A stretch of DNA of 62,547 nt from assembly GCA_030688735.1 (NCBI GenBank), contig JAUYJC010000602.1:1-62547 (forward strand), given 5' to 3'. Source of the DNA: Deltaproteobacteria bacterium. GTDB taxonomy: Bacteria > Desulfobacterota > Binatia > UBA9968. The notes under the pieces were generated by a model. That model did not search any database and had not been told where the DNA came from. It saw nothing but the letters and a program-made list of their open reading frames with translations. A program made the position numbers and the translations under genes. Positions 52,936-62,410 of this stretch are shown here, piece after piece. The number at the start of each line of letters is the position of its first letter. The stretch's first letter is position 1.

Positions 52936-53328
52936 ATGGCAAATCGAATCCTGTCGCTGGTAGGCCACGGCCTGTGTCTGCGCTGTCCGCGCTGCGGCGT
53001 CGGGCCGCTGTACGCAAAACCTTTTCGAATGCATTCCAACTGTCGCCAGTGTGACCTGCAGTTCGAACGGGAGCAGGGCTATTTCGTCGGCGCCATCTAC
53101 ATCAACTACGCCGCCACCGTGGCGATCGCCGTGCCCGGCTTCTTTCTCCTCGACGCTTTCACCGGCATGACGATCAACCAGCAACTCGCTCTCTGGGTTC
53201 CCTTCGCAATCATTTTTCCGCTGCTCTTCTTTCACCACTCTCGGAGTCTCTGGCTGGTGGTGGATCATTATTTTAATCCCACCGCGCCTCTCTACGGCAT
53301 CCCGCCGCAAGAGTCTCCTGACCGCTGA
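52936..53328 (+). CDS. DUF983 family membrane protein with zinc-ribbon-like cysteines
   Basis: 130 residues from ATG 52936, one base after the uvrA stop. The N-terminal CLRCPRCGVGPLY and NCRQCDLQFEREQGYFVGAIY segments are the DUF983 signature; two hydrophobic helices follow (~55-77 and ~85-105), then DHYFNP. Function unknown. In some bacteria DUF983 genes sit near cytochrome oxidase genes, but here it trails uvrA. A start further upstream would overlap uvrA and lacks support. Confidence 0.88.
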   Translation: MANRILSLVGHGLCLRCPRCGVGPLYAKPFRMHSNCRQCDLQFEREQGYFVGAIYINYAATVAIAVPGFFLLDAFTGMTINQQLALWVPFAIIFPLLFFHHSRSLWLVVDHYFNPTAPLYGIPPQESPDR

Positions 53329-53504
53329 CGCGCCAATTCACAGGCGCTGTTTCGATCGCGGTCTCATGCGGTTGCGCGCGGAAAAATCTATTATGTCAGC
53401 CGTGTGCCCCCAATTCGACTTGAGCGGGAGCGCACTGCTTCGGTGAGTTGACTTGTCGCCCAGGTCTGAGCTAACTTCCACTCAATTCAGAGCTTGCTAG
53501 CAAA
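53329..53504. other. Gene-free stretch at the left border of the defence region
   Basis: 176 bp with no supported gene or recognisable promoter. Base composition changes here: genes to the right up to 55.1 kb are visibly richer in A and T than uvrA. Confidence 0.4.
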
Positions 53505-54270
53505 ATGAATCGGCATTCAGTACCAAATGCGATCTATGGTTTGCCCGGAAGGCCTGCGGATGGGGGCTCGAATCCCCGCTTTTACGAGTTTGATGATGGG
53601 GCCACACGGCTCGTAAAATGGCACCCGTCTGCACATGGTGCAAAAGCCTGTTATAATTGAACTTGTCGCTTCTCGGCTCGGGCAGTTGATCGGAGCACCG
53701 ATCTTGCGCGGTGGCGTCGTTTACGTGCCCAAGGAAATAATTCCGGGCGATCATTTAGCGGTTGGCGCCAAAGAAGGATTTCACTTCGGCGTTTACATGA
53801 TGGACGGCGGTAATTTTGTGCCTACGCAACACTACACGGAGATCGAGAATACCTCACAGTTGCCATACGCCGGCGTTTTTCTTGCCTGGCTAGCGATTGG
53901 GGATCAAGAGGGCCATAATCAATACTTGCAACAGCTAGAAGTGGGCGGCGTTAAAACCAAACGCTTTAAGCTGGTGGATATGGGATTCATGTTCGGGAGC
54001 CCAGGTTGGACAAAGGGCAGCATCGTTAAGGTTCATGACCAGTATAAAATTCCAACTCATTTGGCCGGAAAGCTTACATTCGAAAAGCTTAAACCGGCAA
54101 TTAAAGAGCTTACAGCAATTGATAATGAATCAATCCGCCAATGTTTCGATGATTGCCCGGAGGAATGGGGAATTTCGAACGAAGATAGAGAAGCCGGAGC
54201 TAACAACGTTTGCGCGGCGAAGGACAACATCGAAGAGATTATCCGTAAAGGAAATCCTTCGATCCGTTGA
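53505..54270 (+). pseudogene. HipA-like kinase-fold gene, frameshifted
   Basis: Member of the HipA-like group that is paired with DUF3037 proteins, about 254 residues if repaired. From ATG 53505 one frame encodes YEFDDGATRLVKWHPSAHG and AKACYN, then meets TGA at 53658-53660. The conserved continuation ELVASRLGQLIGAP lies in the next frame and runs to 54270. Removing one T at 53657-53658 joins them. A 211-residue product from ATG 53635 would lack the N-terminal lobe. Codons are more AT-rich than in the uvrA region, suggesting acquisition. Real mutation and sequencing error cannot be told apart here. Confidence 0.68.
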
Positions 54271-54284
54271 ATTGGGAGGTAGTT

Positions 54285-55094
54285 ATGCCATTCGGCGCGT
54301 ACTCAGTCGTGCGCTTTAGCAACAATGCCAGCGATCAACGCGTTAATGTTGGAGTCTTAGTGTGGCATCCATTGGAGGGGGTTAAGTACAAATTCTCACC
54401 GTCACTTGATCGGATTCAGGCGGTTGACCCTCGGGTTTCGATTTCGTCGGTCAAGGAGCAATTGGAAGTCATCCGAAGTGAATTAGCGAGTCCCGTCTCA
54501 GAGGAAGGGCCTGTGACTCTAAACCATTTATCTTCGTGGTTTAAGAACGGCGTCGAGGTCAGCACACCCTATCCTGCTCGGATCGCCAGCGCCGACGAGC
54601 TCTTAGACCGGCTCTACGAAACGCTTGTTTACCCCGTTCCAGAGATCCAGCGTGCGAGCTCCCAACGGCAATTTGAGCGTTCTTTCGAAAAAACGCTCAA
54701 GAACGTAATCAAGGATGTTGCCCCGAAGATTAAATGCGAGCGCCTAGGAACTCGGAAGATCGGTAAAGTTCTCGTGAACGTTGGTATTCGTACTACGGGT
54801 CCTCATCACAAGACTCTCTGGCATCCTCTTTCATTGCTGTCCAAAAGACGGCCAGATGAACAAATCGCTTTGTCAAAGGCAACTGCGATGGATATCAACG
54901 TGATCCGAGCATCTGCAAACGGATTCACTAATTACAAGCACCTGGTGACGCTTCAGACGCCGAGAGTGAAAGACGCGCATGCGCTCAAAGATTCTGTAGA
55001 CTGGTTAAAGCATGAGGCTGACGACGTGATCGAGGTGAGAGAAACTCAGGACTTAGGGCGTTTAATTCAGCAAGCTATCCAGGTTCCCACATAA
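54285..55094 (+). CDS. DUF3037 family protein
   Basis: 269 residues from ATG 54285, which has GGGAGGT just upstream; the open frame reaches 54267 but that TTG lacks support. AYSVVRFSNNASDQRVNVGVL at the N-terminus is typical of DUF3037. The middle is charged (RQFERSFEKTLKNV) and the end acidic. DUF3037 genes regularly follow HipA-like genes, as here with 14 bp spacing. The role is unknown; a partner or target of the HipA-like protein is the usual guess. Confidence 0.83.
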   Translation: MPFGAYSVVRFSNNASDQRVNVGVLVWHPLEGVKYKFSPSLDRIQAVDPRVSISSVKEQLEVIRSELASPVSEEGPVTLNHLSSWFKNGVEVSTPYPARIASADELLDRLYETLVYPVPEIQRASSQRQFERSFEKTLKNVIKDVAPKIKCERLGTRKIGKVLVNVGIRTTGPHHKTLWHPLSLLSKRRPDEQIALSKATAMDINVIRASANGFTNYKHLVTLQTPRVKDAHALKDSVDWLKHEADDVIEVRETQDLGRLIQQAIQVPT

Positions 55095-55133
55095 ACGGTT
55101 CCAGGCCTTTTGACAGGTGCCAAAGTATCGCTC

Positions 55134-55609
55134 TTACGCGTCAAATGGGTGGACAGCTTTTGTCACAGCCTCATTCACCTCGCTCATCTGCCGCACCATC
55201 GCATACGCCCACTTCCCGTACGTTCCATCCGCGTTCACCGCGTCAACCCATCGCTTTGTTGCCCCGGCCTTGGTCTCCGCTAACGGATTGAAACCTTTGG
55301 TTTCGAGAACCAAGTGCATTGGCGGCGCCGTCTTCAGCGTCACGATAAAGTCAGGCACGTAGTCGTGCGGTTGGCCGTTGTGCAAGTAAGGAATCGCGAA
55401 CCCGACCCCGGCGTTTTTCACGGAACCATCGACCATCCGGTACTTGATGTCGTAGTTGCCTGCCCTGAGCTGAGTCGAAGGGATGAAGTCCAACTCCTCG
55501 TCCGTGAACCCGTACCGCGCCGCCAGCACCCGGTCGATTTCGTCGCGGATAGGTTGAGACAAGCTCGGGCGAAATTCCCAACGAGAAAGAGAAAACTGCC
55601 CATTCGACT
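55134..55609 (-). pseudogene. Chimeric remnant: methylase C-terminus joined to restriction-enzyme C-terminus
   Basis: A single leftward frame, open from 55609 to the stop at 55134. Its first part, WEFRPSLSQPIRDEIDRVL and GFTDEELDFI, resembles the C-terminal end of Eco57I-type DNA methylases. Its second part, GFAIPYLHNGQPHDYVPDFI then HLVLETKGFNP, is the C-terminal nuclease-like segment of large type III-like restriction helicases (PD and ETK residues present). STQLRAGN between them comes from the 25-bp dispersed repeat. No methylase domain, helicase or clear start is present. It appears to be the scar of a lost restriction-modification system beside the intact type I one. Confidence 0.6.
55458..55482. 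repeat. 25-bp dispersed repeat, copy 2
   Basis: Reverse complement of 6043-6067 with one mismatch in 25. It lies inside the restriction-modification remnant between its two recognisable halves. Confidence 0.75.
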
Positions 55610-55661
55610 AGCGTATTCATTCCCTCATTCAAGCCGCCCCCGGCTGAGAACCCGGTTACCG

Positions 55662-58600
55662 TTACGCCGCCCATTTGAGACCTTGGCTTGCGTAGTTGAG
55701 CATCAAATCAAACACACTGTCGCATTTTTCTTTGAAGACAATGCGGTCGTAGCTCTCCGGCAGATGGGTGTGCAAAACCTCCTCAACTGCCGACTGAACC
55801 CTGCGCTTGGTTTGCGAGTCCTTGAACCAGTCTTGAACGAGAACCTTTGGCGTCTCTTCGCGCAAACGATGTAGGAGGGACTTCGCAGCCAACCGGACTT
55901 TTTGCGTTTCCTCCTTCGTCATCTTGTCCTTTTTCAGCAAGTCGAACAGTTCAAGTTCGTCCTCCGTCAGACCTTCCCGAATGTGACGCTCAGACTCTTC
56001 TTTCAAGTCCTTTGTGAATTTGACCAGATCGTCGAAGTAATTGTCCGCTGAGGAACTGCCGGCGTTGTAGGCGTCAATGATCCCCTGCAACCGCTGGGCA
56101 AAGTCGGTGCGCGTCGCGTTCTGTTTCATCATCTGATCGAGCTTGTGCTGGATAAAGGCTCGCAGATCGGCGATCTCGATGTTCTTGTAGGTCGCGAGTT
56201 GGAACTCTTCTTTGAGTTTCTCGAAGTCTATTTTGCTCAAATCCCACGTCTTGCCTGATTGCACAATGCGCCATTCGGCCTTGTGCTCGTGGACGAACTC
56301 GGCTTTGTCCACTACAAGACTTTCGTCCAGCAGTTGACCGACGCGAACACTCACGGCATCGATATCTTTTTGCTCGATGATAGCATCCACGACGCCGCGC
56401 AGGTATTGAAATACGGCGACCGTGCGCACAACTGGACTGCGCAGAATCTCCGGTTTGCACGCTTCGTAGAGGGAGGTGATTGTGTTCTCGTAAACGGCAA
56501 AGCCCTTGCGCCACTCGTCTTGGCTCAACAACAGGTCGGCATATTCCTTGAAAAGGCTGACATTCTTGAAAACATCTTTGCCTTTCAACAGGAAGTCGAC
56601 GTCAACACCCTTCTCGTAACAGAACTCCTTACCTTGCACGATGGAGTCGTCGAGGAGTTTGAACAGCACCCTCTTTTCCTGGACCGGCCCCTCCTCCTGT
56701 CCCTCCTGTCCCTTGGCATAATCTCTCAACGCTTTCCGCATGTTTCGAAAGACGTTGTAATAATCGACAATTTCGCCGATCCTCTTTTCGACGCCGTTGA
56801 TCTTCCATGAAGTCACCCGGTTCGCCCGGGCGATGGTCTGCATCAAGGTGTGATCCTTCATCGGCTTGTCGAGATAGAGCGTCGAGACTGTCGGGGCGTC
56901 GAAGCCCGTCAACCACATGGCGCAGATGAACACCAGTTGCAGCGGATGCTCAGGATCTTTGAAGTTGTATTCCACGTCATGGCCGTGCTTATCGAGTCTG
57001 TTCATCCGGGCACGGTGCGGTTTGATATCCAGCTTTTGCTTCGCGAACTTTTTCTCTTCGTCGGCCTCCTCGCTAACGATTACGGCCATCTCTGCGGACC
57101 GCATGTAATCCACGGTTTTCTTCAAACGTTCCTTTTCCAATTCATTCTTTGAGTTTTTGATCTGGCCGCGCAGTTGTTTGACCTGCTCCTTCCAAAGTCG
57201 TTGGACTTTGTCATACATCTTTACGGCGGTGAACTTGTCGAGCGAGACGACCATTCCCTTGCCCAGGTAGCCCCGCCGCGGGAAGTGATAAACGATGTCC
57301 TTGGCGATTTCTTCCAACCGGTCGTCGCGCTTGATGACCTCGATCTCCGCCGCGAACTTGTTCTCCAGTTTTGCCTGCTGCGCGTCGTCGAGATTCTCGT
57401 CCTCCAGAATTTGGTAGAACTCTTCGCTAAGATTTTCGTTCTGGATGAGCACCTGGGGGACGCGCTTCTCGTAAAACAAGGGCACGGTTGCCCCATCGTC
57501 CATGGACTGCTGGAAATTGTATTCCGAGACGTAGTCACCGAACCACTGGTTCGTCTTGCGCTGACGCCCCAGCAATGGCGTGCCGGTAAAGGCGATATAC
57601 AGGGCGTTCTTAAGTCCCGCCCGCATGTTTTCCGCGAGATCCTTGTATTGCGTGCGGTGCGCTTCGTCTACGATCACGATAATATCGTCGCGAGGCGAGA
57701 GCAGTGGATACGCTTTGCCCTTGGGCCAGCGAAATTTGTGAATGAGTGTAAAAACCAACCTCTTGTTCTGACCGAGGAACTTGCGCATCTCCTCGCTGTC
57801 CTTAGGTTGGGCAGCTTCGGCTTCGGTTACTGTGCCGGTGTGCAGAAAATTCCGGTAAATCTGTCCATCCAAATCGTCGCGGTCCGTGACGACTACGAAC
57901 GTGAAATTGCCCGTCTGCTTCCGGAAGATCTTGCGGGCGTAGAAAATCATAGAGAAACTCTTACCGGAACCCTGTGTGTGCCAGAACACGCCGAGCTTGC
58001 CGTTAAGCTCGTCGCGTTTGAGAAAGGTGTCATAGGCTCGATTCACTCCGATGAACTGGTGGTTCTGGGCTATGATCTTCTCGTTTTCCTTGTAGTAGAG
58101 GATGAAGTTCTCGACGTAGTCCAGCAGCTTCCGCCGGGCGAACAAGCCCTCGATCACGCGCTCCAGGCTGGTGCCTTTCTCGCGGATCTGCTCACGGTCA
58201 ATCTTCTCCCTCTCGTCCTCCGCCCGCAGCCAGTTGAAGAAATACTCCCAATCCGCCGCAAAGCTGCCTACCTTCGTCTCGATGCCGTTCGACAAGACGC
58301 AGAACGCGTTCGCCAGATAGAGCTGGGGAATGTCGGTCCGGTAATTCACCACGTTGTCATCGAAAGCAGCTCGAAGTTTGACGTTCGAGTTTTTCAATTC
58401 AATAAAGACCAGCGGGATGCCGTTGACGTATAGCAACACGTCGGGACGGCGGAAGCCGCGCTCCCCTTTGATCCAAAGCTGCGTGACCGCCAGATAACGG
58501 TTCTCGTCCGGCTGGTTGAAATTAATCAACTGCACGCGCTCCTGCTGCTTCTGGCCTTTGGCGTTGTCGAACTCTACCGGGATCCCATCGCGCAGGAGGT

Positions 58601-58886
58601 TGTAAATATCCCGGTTTGCAGCGACGAGCGACATGGCTCGACGCCGATCGAGCAGCTTGTCCAGCGCGTCATCTACGGCCTTGGATGGGATGTCCGGGTT
58701 CAGCCGACTGGCGGCTTCCCTGACCCGATCCACCAGAATCACTTCGCGCTTGTTGGTCCGGTGGGAGCCATCGTTCAAATTCTCTGGGTCTTCCGTGTAA
58801 CAGTCGAGCGAGTCGAAACCGTGCAGATGCTCAAGTCTCTGCACCAGCGCCTGCTCAATCTGCTCCTCGGAGATGAAATTAGGCAT
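55662..58886 (-). CDS. hsdR: Type I restriction endonuclease subunit R
   Basis: Translocase-nuclease of a type I restriction system, 1074 residues. The N-terminal nuclease has RPDVLLYVNGIPLVFIELKN (PD-(E)xK core). Motor motifs: WHTQGSGKSFSM (Walker A), VDEAHRTQ (motif II), AFTGTPLL (motif III). The C-terminal ~300 residues are helical, for complex assembly. It cuts DNA lacking the HsdM methyl mark after translocation. ATG 58886 overlaps the hsdS end by 8 bases. Confidence 0.96.
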   Translation of the reverse strand: MPNFISEEQIEQALVQRLEHLHGFDSLDCYTEDPENLNDGSHRTNKREVILVDRVREAASRLNPDIPSKAVDDALDKLLDRRRAMSLVAANRDIYNLLRDGIPVEFDNAKGQKQQERVQLINFNQPDENRYLAVTQLWIKGERGFRRPDVLLYVNGIPLVFIELKNSNVKLRAAFDDNVVNYRTDIPQLYLANAFCVLSNGIETKVGSFAADWEYFFNWLRAEDEREKIDREQIREKGTSLERVIEGLFARRKLLDYVENFILYYKENEKIIAQNHQFIGVNRAYDTFLKRDELNGKLGVFWHTQGSGKSFSMIFYARKIFRKQTGNFTFVVVTDRDDLDGQIYRNFLHTGTVTEAEAAQPKDSEEMRKFLGQNKRLVFTLIHKFRWPKGKAYPLLSPRDDIIVIVDEAHRTQYKDLAENMRAGLKNALYIAFTGTPLLGRQRKTNQWFGDYVSEYNFQQSMDDGATVPLFYEKRVPQVLIQNENLSEEFYQILEDENLDDAQQAKLENKFAAEIEVIKRDDRLEEIAKDIVYHFPRRGYLGKGMVVSLDKFTAVKMYDKVQRLWKEQVKQLRGQIKNSKNELEKERLKKTVDYMRSAEMAVIVSEEADEEKKFAKQKLDIKPHRARMNRLDKHGHDVEYNFKDPEHPLQLVFICAMWLTGFDAPTVSTLYLDKPMKDHTLMQTIARANRVTSWKINGVEKRIGEIVDYYNVFRNMRKALRDYAKGQEGQEEGPVQEKRVLFKLLDDSIVQGKEFCYEKGVDVDFLLKGKDVFKNVSLFKEYADLLLSQDEWRKGFAVYENTITSLYEACKPEILRSPVVRTVAVFQYLRGVVDAIIEQKDIDAVSVRVGQLLDESLVVDKAEFVHEHKAEWRIVQSGKTWDLSKIDFEKLKEEFQLATYKNIEIADLRAFIQHKLDQMMKQNATRTDFAQRLQGIIDAYNAGSSSADNYFDDLVKFTKDLKEESERHIREGLTEDELELFDLLKKDKMTKEETQKVRLAAKSLLHRLREETPKVLVQDWFKDSQTKRRVQSAVEEVLHTHLPESYDRIVFKEKCDSVFDLMLNYASQGLKWAA

Positions 58887-60201
58887 GGACGGTTGCGGTT
58901 GGCTCGGCTTTCAATTCCTCGGCCATGCTAGGCGGGAACTGGATGTCGAGATTGTCAACGGAGAGTGTGCCGGAAATGAGGCGCGGGAGAAGCATGTCGC
59001 GCGACTTCGTCAGCACTTCGTTTTGCTCCAGCAACGTGCCAATCTGTTTGAAAATTGGCGCAGCACACTCGTTGAAGCGCTCAATCAAAGGCCCAGGTGG
59101 CATAAAGATAGGGATAATCTTGAAAGTGTCCACGATGATGTTGTCAAACACGCCGGATTTTGAAACGCCCTTGATGTAGGCGATGGCATTCTTCATCGAA
59201 AGAAAATAAAAGTACGCGTCGCCTTCATGACTTGGGGACAACGCGTAACATGTTTGGTTCATGGCCATCTCCCGGTGGGCCAGGCATATCTTCCCGACTG
59301 TGCCCCGAGCGGTAATAAAGATTGTATCTTTCTGGTAGAGCCGGCTGTTGCAACTATCCAGACCCTTTTGTGTAATCGCCCTTTCGGTCTTCAGGACATA
59401 AAAGTTATCGTCCGCATCTTTCGGTGTGAAAAACGGAATGTCGCCATCCCAATAAACGGGATTGTCTGTGTTTGGCGTTCCTCCGCTCATCACTCGGAAA
59501 ACTTTGTTGCTCGGAGTTGGAGTCCAGCCCGCCGGCACACCTTTGACCTTCTTCACCTTTTCGTATCCGGGGAAGCGGAGGCGCACGAACCATTCGCGGT
59601 AGATTTCCTCGGCCAGCTTTTCCAGTAGCGCGATACGCCGCTTGTTGTTTTCAATCAGCTCATCATACGCCGAGAGAATGGCGGCAATCTTCTGCTGAGT
59701 TGGCAAAGCCGGAATACGCAGTTCGGTGTGGTTCTTAAACGCGGTATACTGAAACCTAGAAACGCCGGTGTGCTGGATGTTGAAGACCGCCATGTATCCG
59801 TATCGGTGGAGTGTCTGCAACAAGTAGTAGGTAAACCGTGGCGAGTAGTTCTCCGTGTCCAATCGGAGATGGCGACTAAAACTCGCGCACAAAACTGGTA
59901 GGTCGCGGTGTTTTTGAAAAAATGACTCTTTTAGCAAAGCACTGCGACCTGTTGATTGTGTCGATGTGCCGCCCGCAGTTTCAAGGATGATGTCACCGGG
60001 TCCGAGTTTCTTTCTTCCGATGAGATGGTCCTGAATCCACCTCTTCGGGAATTCCGCCGCCGGATTATCGAGGTCGGCGAAATCCGTTCCTCGAATGATG
60101 ATCGCTTGACGCAGACCGACAGCCTCTTCGCCTGCTCCCCATTCACCGTCTTTGCTGTCAACGAGGAGCTTTGCGAACGGTGTTTCTTTCCAGCCGCTCA
60201 T
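58879..60201 (-). CDS. hsdS: Type I restriction-modification specificity subunit S
   Basis: Target-recognition subunit, 440 residues, with two target-recognition domains (about 1-165 and 225-385), each followed by a conserved helical spacer. The central one reads LPTQQKIAAILSAYDELIE and the C-terminal one contains ERFNECAAPIFKQIGTLLEQ. These domains define a two-part DNA target that cannot be predicted by eye. ATG 60201 overlaps the hsdM stop by four bases. Confidence 0.93.
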   Translation of the reverse strand: MSGWKETPFAKLLVDSKDGEWGAGEEAVGLRQAIIIRGTDFADLDNPAAEFPKRWIQDHLIGRKKLGPGDIILETAGGTSTQSTGRSALLKESFFQKHRDLPVLCASFSRHLRLDTENYSPRFTYYLLQTLHRYGYMAVFNIQHTGVSRFQYTAFKNHTELRIPALPTQQKIAAILSAYDELIENNKRRIALLEKLAEEIYREWFVRLRFPGYEKVKKVKGVPAGWTPTPSNKVFRVMSGGTPNTDNPVYWDGDIPFFTPKDADDNFYVLKTERAITQKGLDSCNSRLYQKDTIFITARGTVGKICLAHREMAMNQTCYALSPSHEGDAYFYFLSMKNAIAYIKGVSKSGVFDNIIVDTFKIIPIFMPPGPLIERFNECAAPIFKQIGTLLEQNEVLTKSRDMLLPRLISGTLSVDNLDIQFPPSMAEELKAEPTATVHA

Positions 60202-62276
60202 GCTTCGCCCGTTAACGCCTTGATATTCGCGCCGATGTTCTTGTCTAATTTCGACGCAGCGGCGGTCAGCTCCGCAAGCTGATCGTTGATGTCCAAAACT
60301 TCTGCGATGAACTCCTCTTCCGTCTTTCCGTCCTCCTCAATTACCACACCGACATAGCGGCCGGGGTTTAGCGAGTAATCTTGTTCCTTCAGTTCCGCCG
60401 GGCTGGCGAGTTTACACAGGCCCGTGACATCCTCGTACTCCGCCTTCGGGAAACGTTCCTGCAGCCAGTGAATGTGCCGGTAGAAGATTTCGGCGTTCTT
60501 CACCTCCGTGTGCAAAGCTTCCAGCGCGGTCTTGAGCGCCTTGGTCTTGCGATCGGTGGCGGCGCGTTTGCCGTCGGCTTGTGCCTGCTCGGCCTGATGC
60601 TTCTCGTGTTGGCGCACTGTCTTGTCCAACTGCTTTAAGCCCTCGTGGAGCGCCGCAAAGAAGGGATCGAAGACCTCGCGCAACTGGTGCTGGGCTTTGT
60701 TCTTTTGGTCCACCGCTTTTTCACCGGCGTGCTTCTCGCGGAATTGCTCGTAGCGGGTCCGGAGTTTGTTGAGGCCGGCCCATTGCCTCACGAGTTCGGC
60801 CACGGCCTGTTTCCCGGCTTCGTCCTCCAGCACGTCGATCAGTTGCGCGGAGACCGGTTCCACGCGGGTCTTGTTCTCGATGAGCCGTTCCATGCCCGCC
60901 GCGAAGTAGCGGTCAATCAGTTGCACGAACTTTTCGCGCCGGCCTTTGTGGAGCTGGCTGATGATGGCGATGTTCAGGAGTTGCTCGTCAGAGAACTCGC
61001 GGTGGGCGCGGTCAATCTGGGTGAAGATGTTCCGGGCGTCTATGAAGAGGATGCGGTCGTCGGTCTTGGCGCGGTCGAAGAACCAGAGCGTGGCCGGGAG
61101 TGTGACGGTGTAGAACATGTTGGAAGGCAGCGTCAGCATCGCGTAGATGAGGTTCTCCTCGATCAACGTTCGCCGGATGTCGGCCTCGGAGTGGCGCGCG
61201 TCGGACGCGGAGTTCGCCATGACAAGCGCGGCACGGCCCTTCGGTTTCAAGGAAGTAGCGAAGAGATTGATCCAGAGGTAGTTCGCGTTGGGGACGGTTT
61301 CCTTGCCCTGGTCAGCTTTCTTGGCCTTGGATTTGTTGCGCGGGATGCCGTAGTTGTTGAAGCGTTTGTCCTTCTCCACGCTGCTCAAGCTCACGTCGTC
61401 CACGTTGAACGGCGGATTGGCGAGGACATAATCGAACGCGCCGAGACTGCCGAAAGCGTCCTCATAGTAGGTATTAGCCTTTTTGATCTCGCCCCGTAGA
61501 CCGTTCACGGCGAGGTTCATCTTGGCAAGATTGACGGTTTCAAGCGTCTTCTCCTGCCCGTAGACGTAAACGCCGCTGTCTGAGTCCTTCGACAGTTCCT
61601 TGCGGTGCTGTTCGATGAAGTGGACCGACTGCACAAACATGCCGCCCGAACCGCAAGCCGGGTCGAAAACCTTGCCCCCGTGCGGCTCGATCATCTCGAC
61701 CATCAGGCGTACAACCGAGCGTGGCGTGAAGAATTCCCCGCCCTTTTGTCCTTCGCTTCTGGCGAACTCTGCTAAAAAGTATTCATAAATCTGTCCGAAC
61801 AAATCGCCGTCCGTGTCGGCCGGAATGTCAGCAAACGTTTTCAGAAGTTGGTTGGGAATCGTCCGCGTCTTCTCGTCGCGATTAAGCCGATAGTATTCGT
61901 CCTTTGGCAAAACGCCTTCGAGCTCCGGTTTGTACTCCTCGATCGCTTTCATCGCCTCCTTGAGCGCCTTGGCGATATCCTTCTCCTCCGGCAGATTCAG
62001 CAGGTGCTCGTAACGAGCGTGGTCAGGCAGATAGAACCCGCACTTTTCAATGGCAATTTCGGAAAGCTTCTTCTCGCGTCGTGTGCCTTTGAGTTTTTGA
62101 TACTCCGCGATGATTTCCGCTTCGTGGCGGCGATAATTGTTGTCAGCAAACTTGAGAAAAATCAGCCCCAGTACCGGCGTCGAATACTCGTTGGACTTAA
62201 GATCGGAGTTCGCACGCAGATTATTTGCGGCACTCCAGAGATCGTTTTCCAGTTGTTTCAGTTCTTCTTTTGTCAT
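60198..62276 (-). CDS. hsdM: Type I restriction-modification methyltransferase subunit M
   Basis: N6-adenine methyltransferase of the type I complex, 692 residues from ATG 62276; TTG 62294 is a possible earlier start, neither with a strong ribosome site. Motif I is FDPACGSGGMF and motif IV is LANPPFN. The N-terminal HsdM_N helices begin MTKEELKQLENDLWSAANNL. The region after ~460 is a long charged helical tail including AEQAQADGKRAATDRKTKAL, longer than in ~500-residue HsdM. It starts the leftward M-S-R operon. Confidence 0.95.
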   Translation of the reverse strand: MTKEELKQLENDLWSAANNLRANSDLKSNEYSTPVLGLIFLKFADNNYRRHEAEIIAEYQKLKGTRREKKLSEIAIEKCGFYLPDHARYEHLLNLPEEKDIAKALKEAMKAIEEYKPELEGVLPKDEYYRLNRDEKTRTIPNQLLKTFADIPADTDGDLFGQIYEYFLAEFARSEGQKGGEFFTPRSVVRLMVEMIEPHGGKVFDPACGSGGMFVQSVHFIEQHRKELSKDSDSGVYVYGQEKTLETVNLAKMNLAVNGLRGEIKKANTYYEDAFGSLGAFDYVLANPPFNVDDVSLSSVEKDKRFNNYGIPRNKSKAKKADQGKETVPNANYLWINLFATSLKPKGRAALVMANSASDARHSEADIRRTLIEENLIYAMLTLPSNMFYTVTLPATLWFFDRAKTDDRILFIDARNIFTQIDRAHREFSDEQLLNIAIISQLHKGRREKFVQLIDRYFAAGMERLIENKTRVEPVSAQLIDVLEDEAGKQAVAELVRQWAGLNKLRTRYEQFREKHAGEKAVDQKNKAQHQLREVFDPFFAALHEGLKQLDKTVRQHEKHQAEQAQADGKRAATDRKTKALKTALEALHTEVKNAEIFYRHIHWLQERFPKAEYEDVTGLCKLASPAELKEQDYSLNPGRYVGVVIEEDGKTEEEFIAEVLDINDQLAELTAAASKLDKNIGANIKALTGEA

Positions 62277-62410
62277 CGTCGTCGATAGCGACAAACGTCA
62301 CCGATTGATAATACATGGACTGGTTGCCGCAAGCGCTCGCTCGAAAAGAGAATATGCCAGCCCCGAGATTCGCAACTGTCAGACCTACCTACGTCCCACG
62401 TTTGCAATTC
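62277..62410. other. Upstream region of the hsd operon
   Basis: 134 bp that must hold the leftward hsd promoter. TATTAT read leftward at 62311-62316 is a possible -10, but no well-spaced -35 is visible. Frame-disrupted residue of the edge gene may extend into it. Confidence 0.3.

Noticed and set aside
53563-53583. GGGGGCTCGAATCCCC, resembling a tRNA T-arm
   Set aside because: No acceptor, D or anticodon arms fit around it, and it lies in the HipA-like reading frame.
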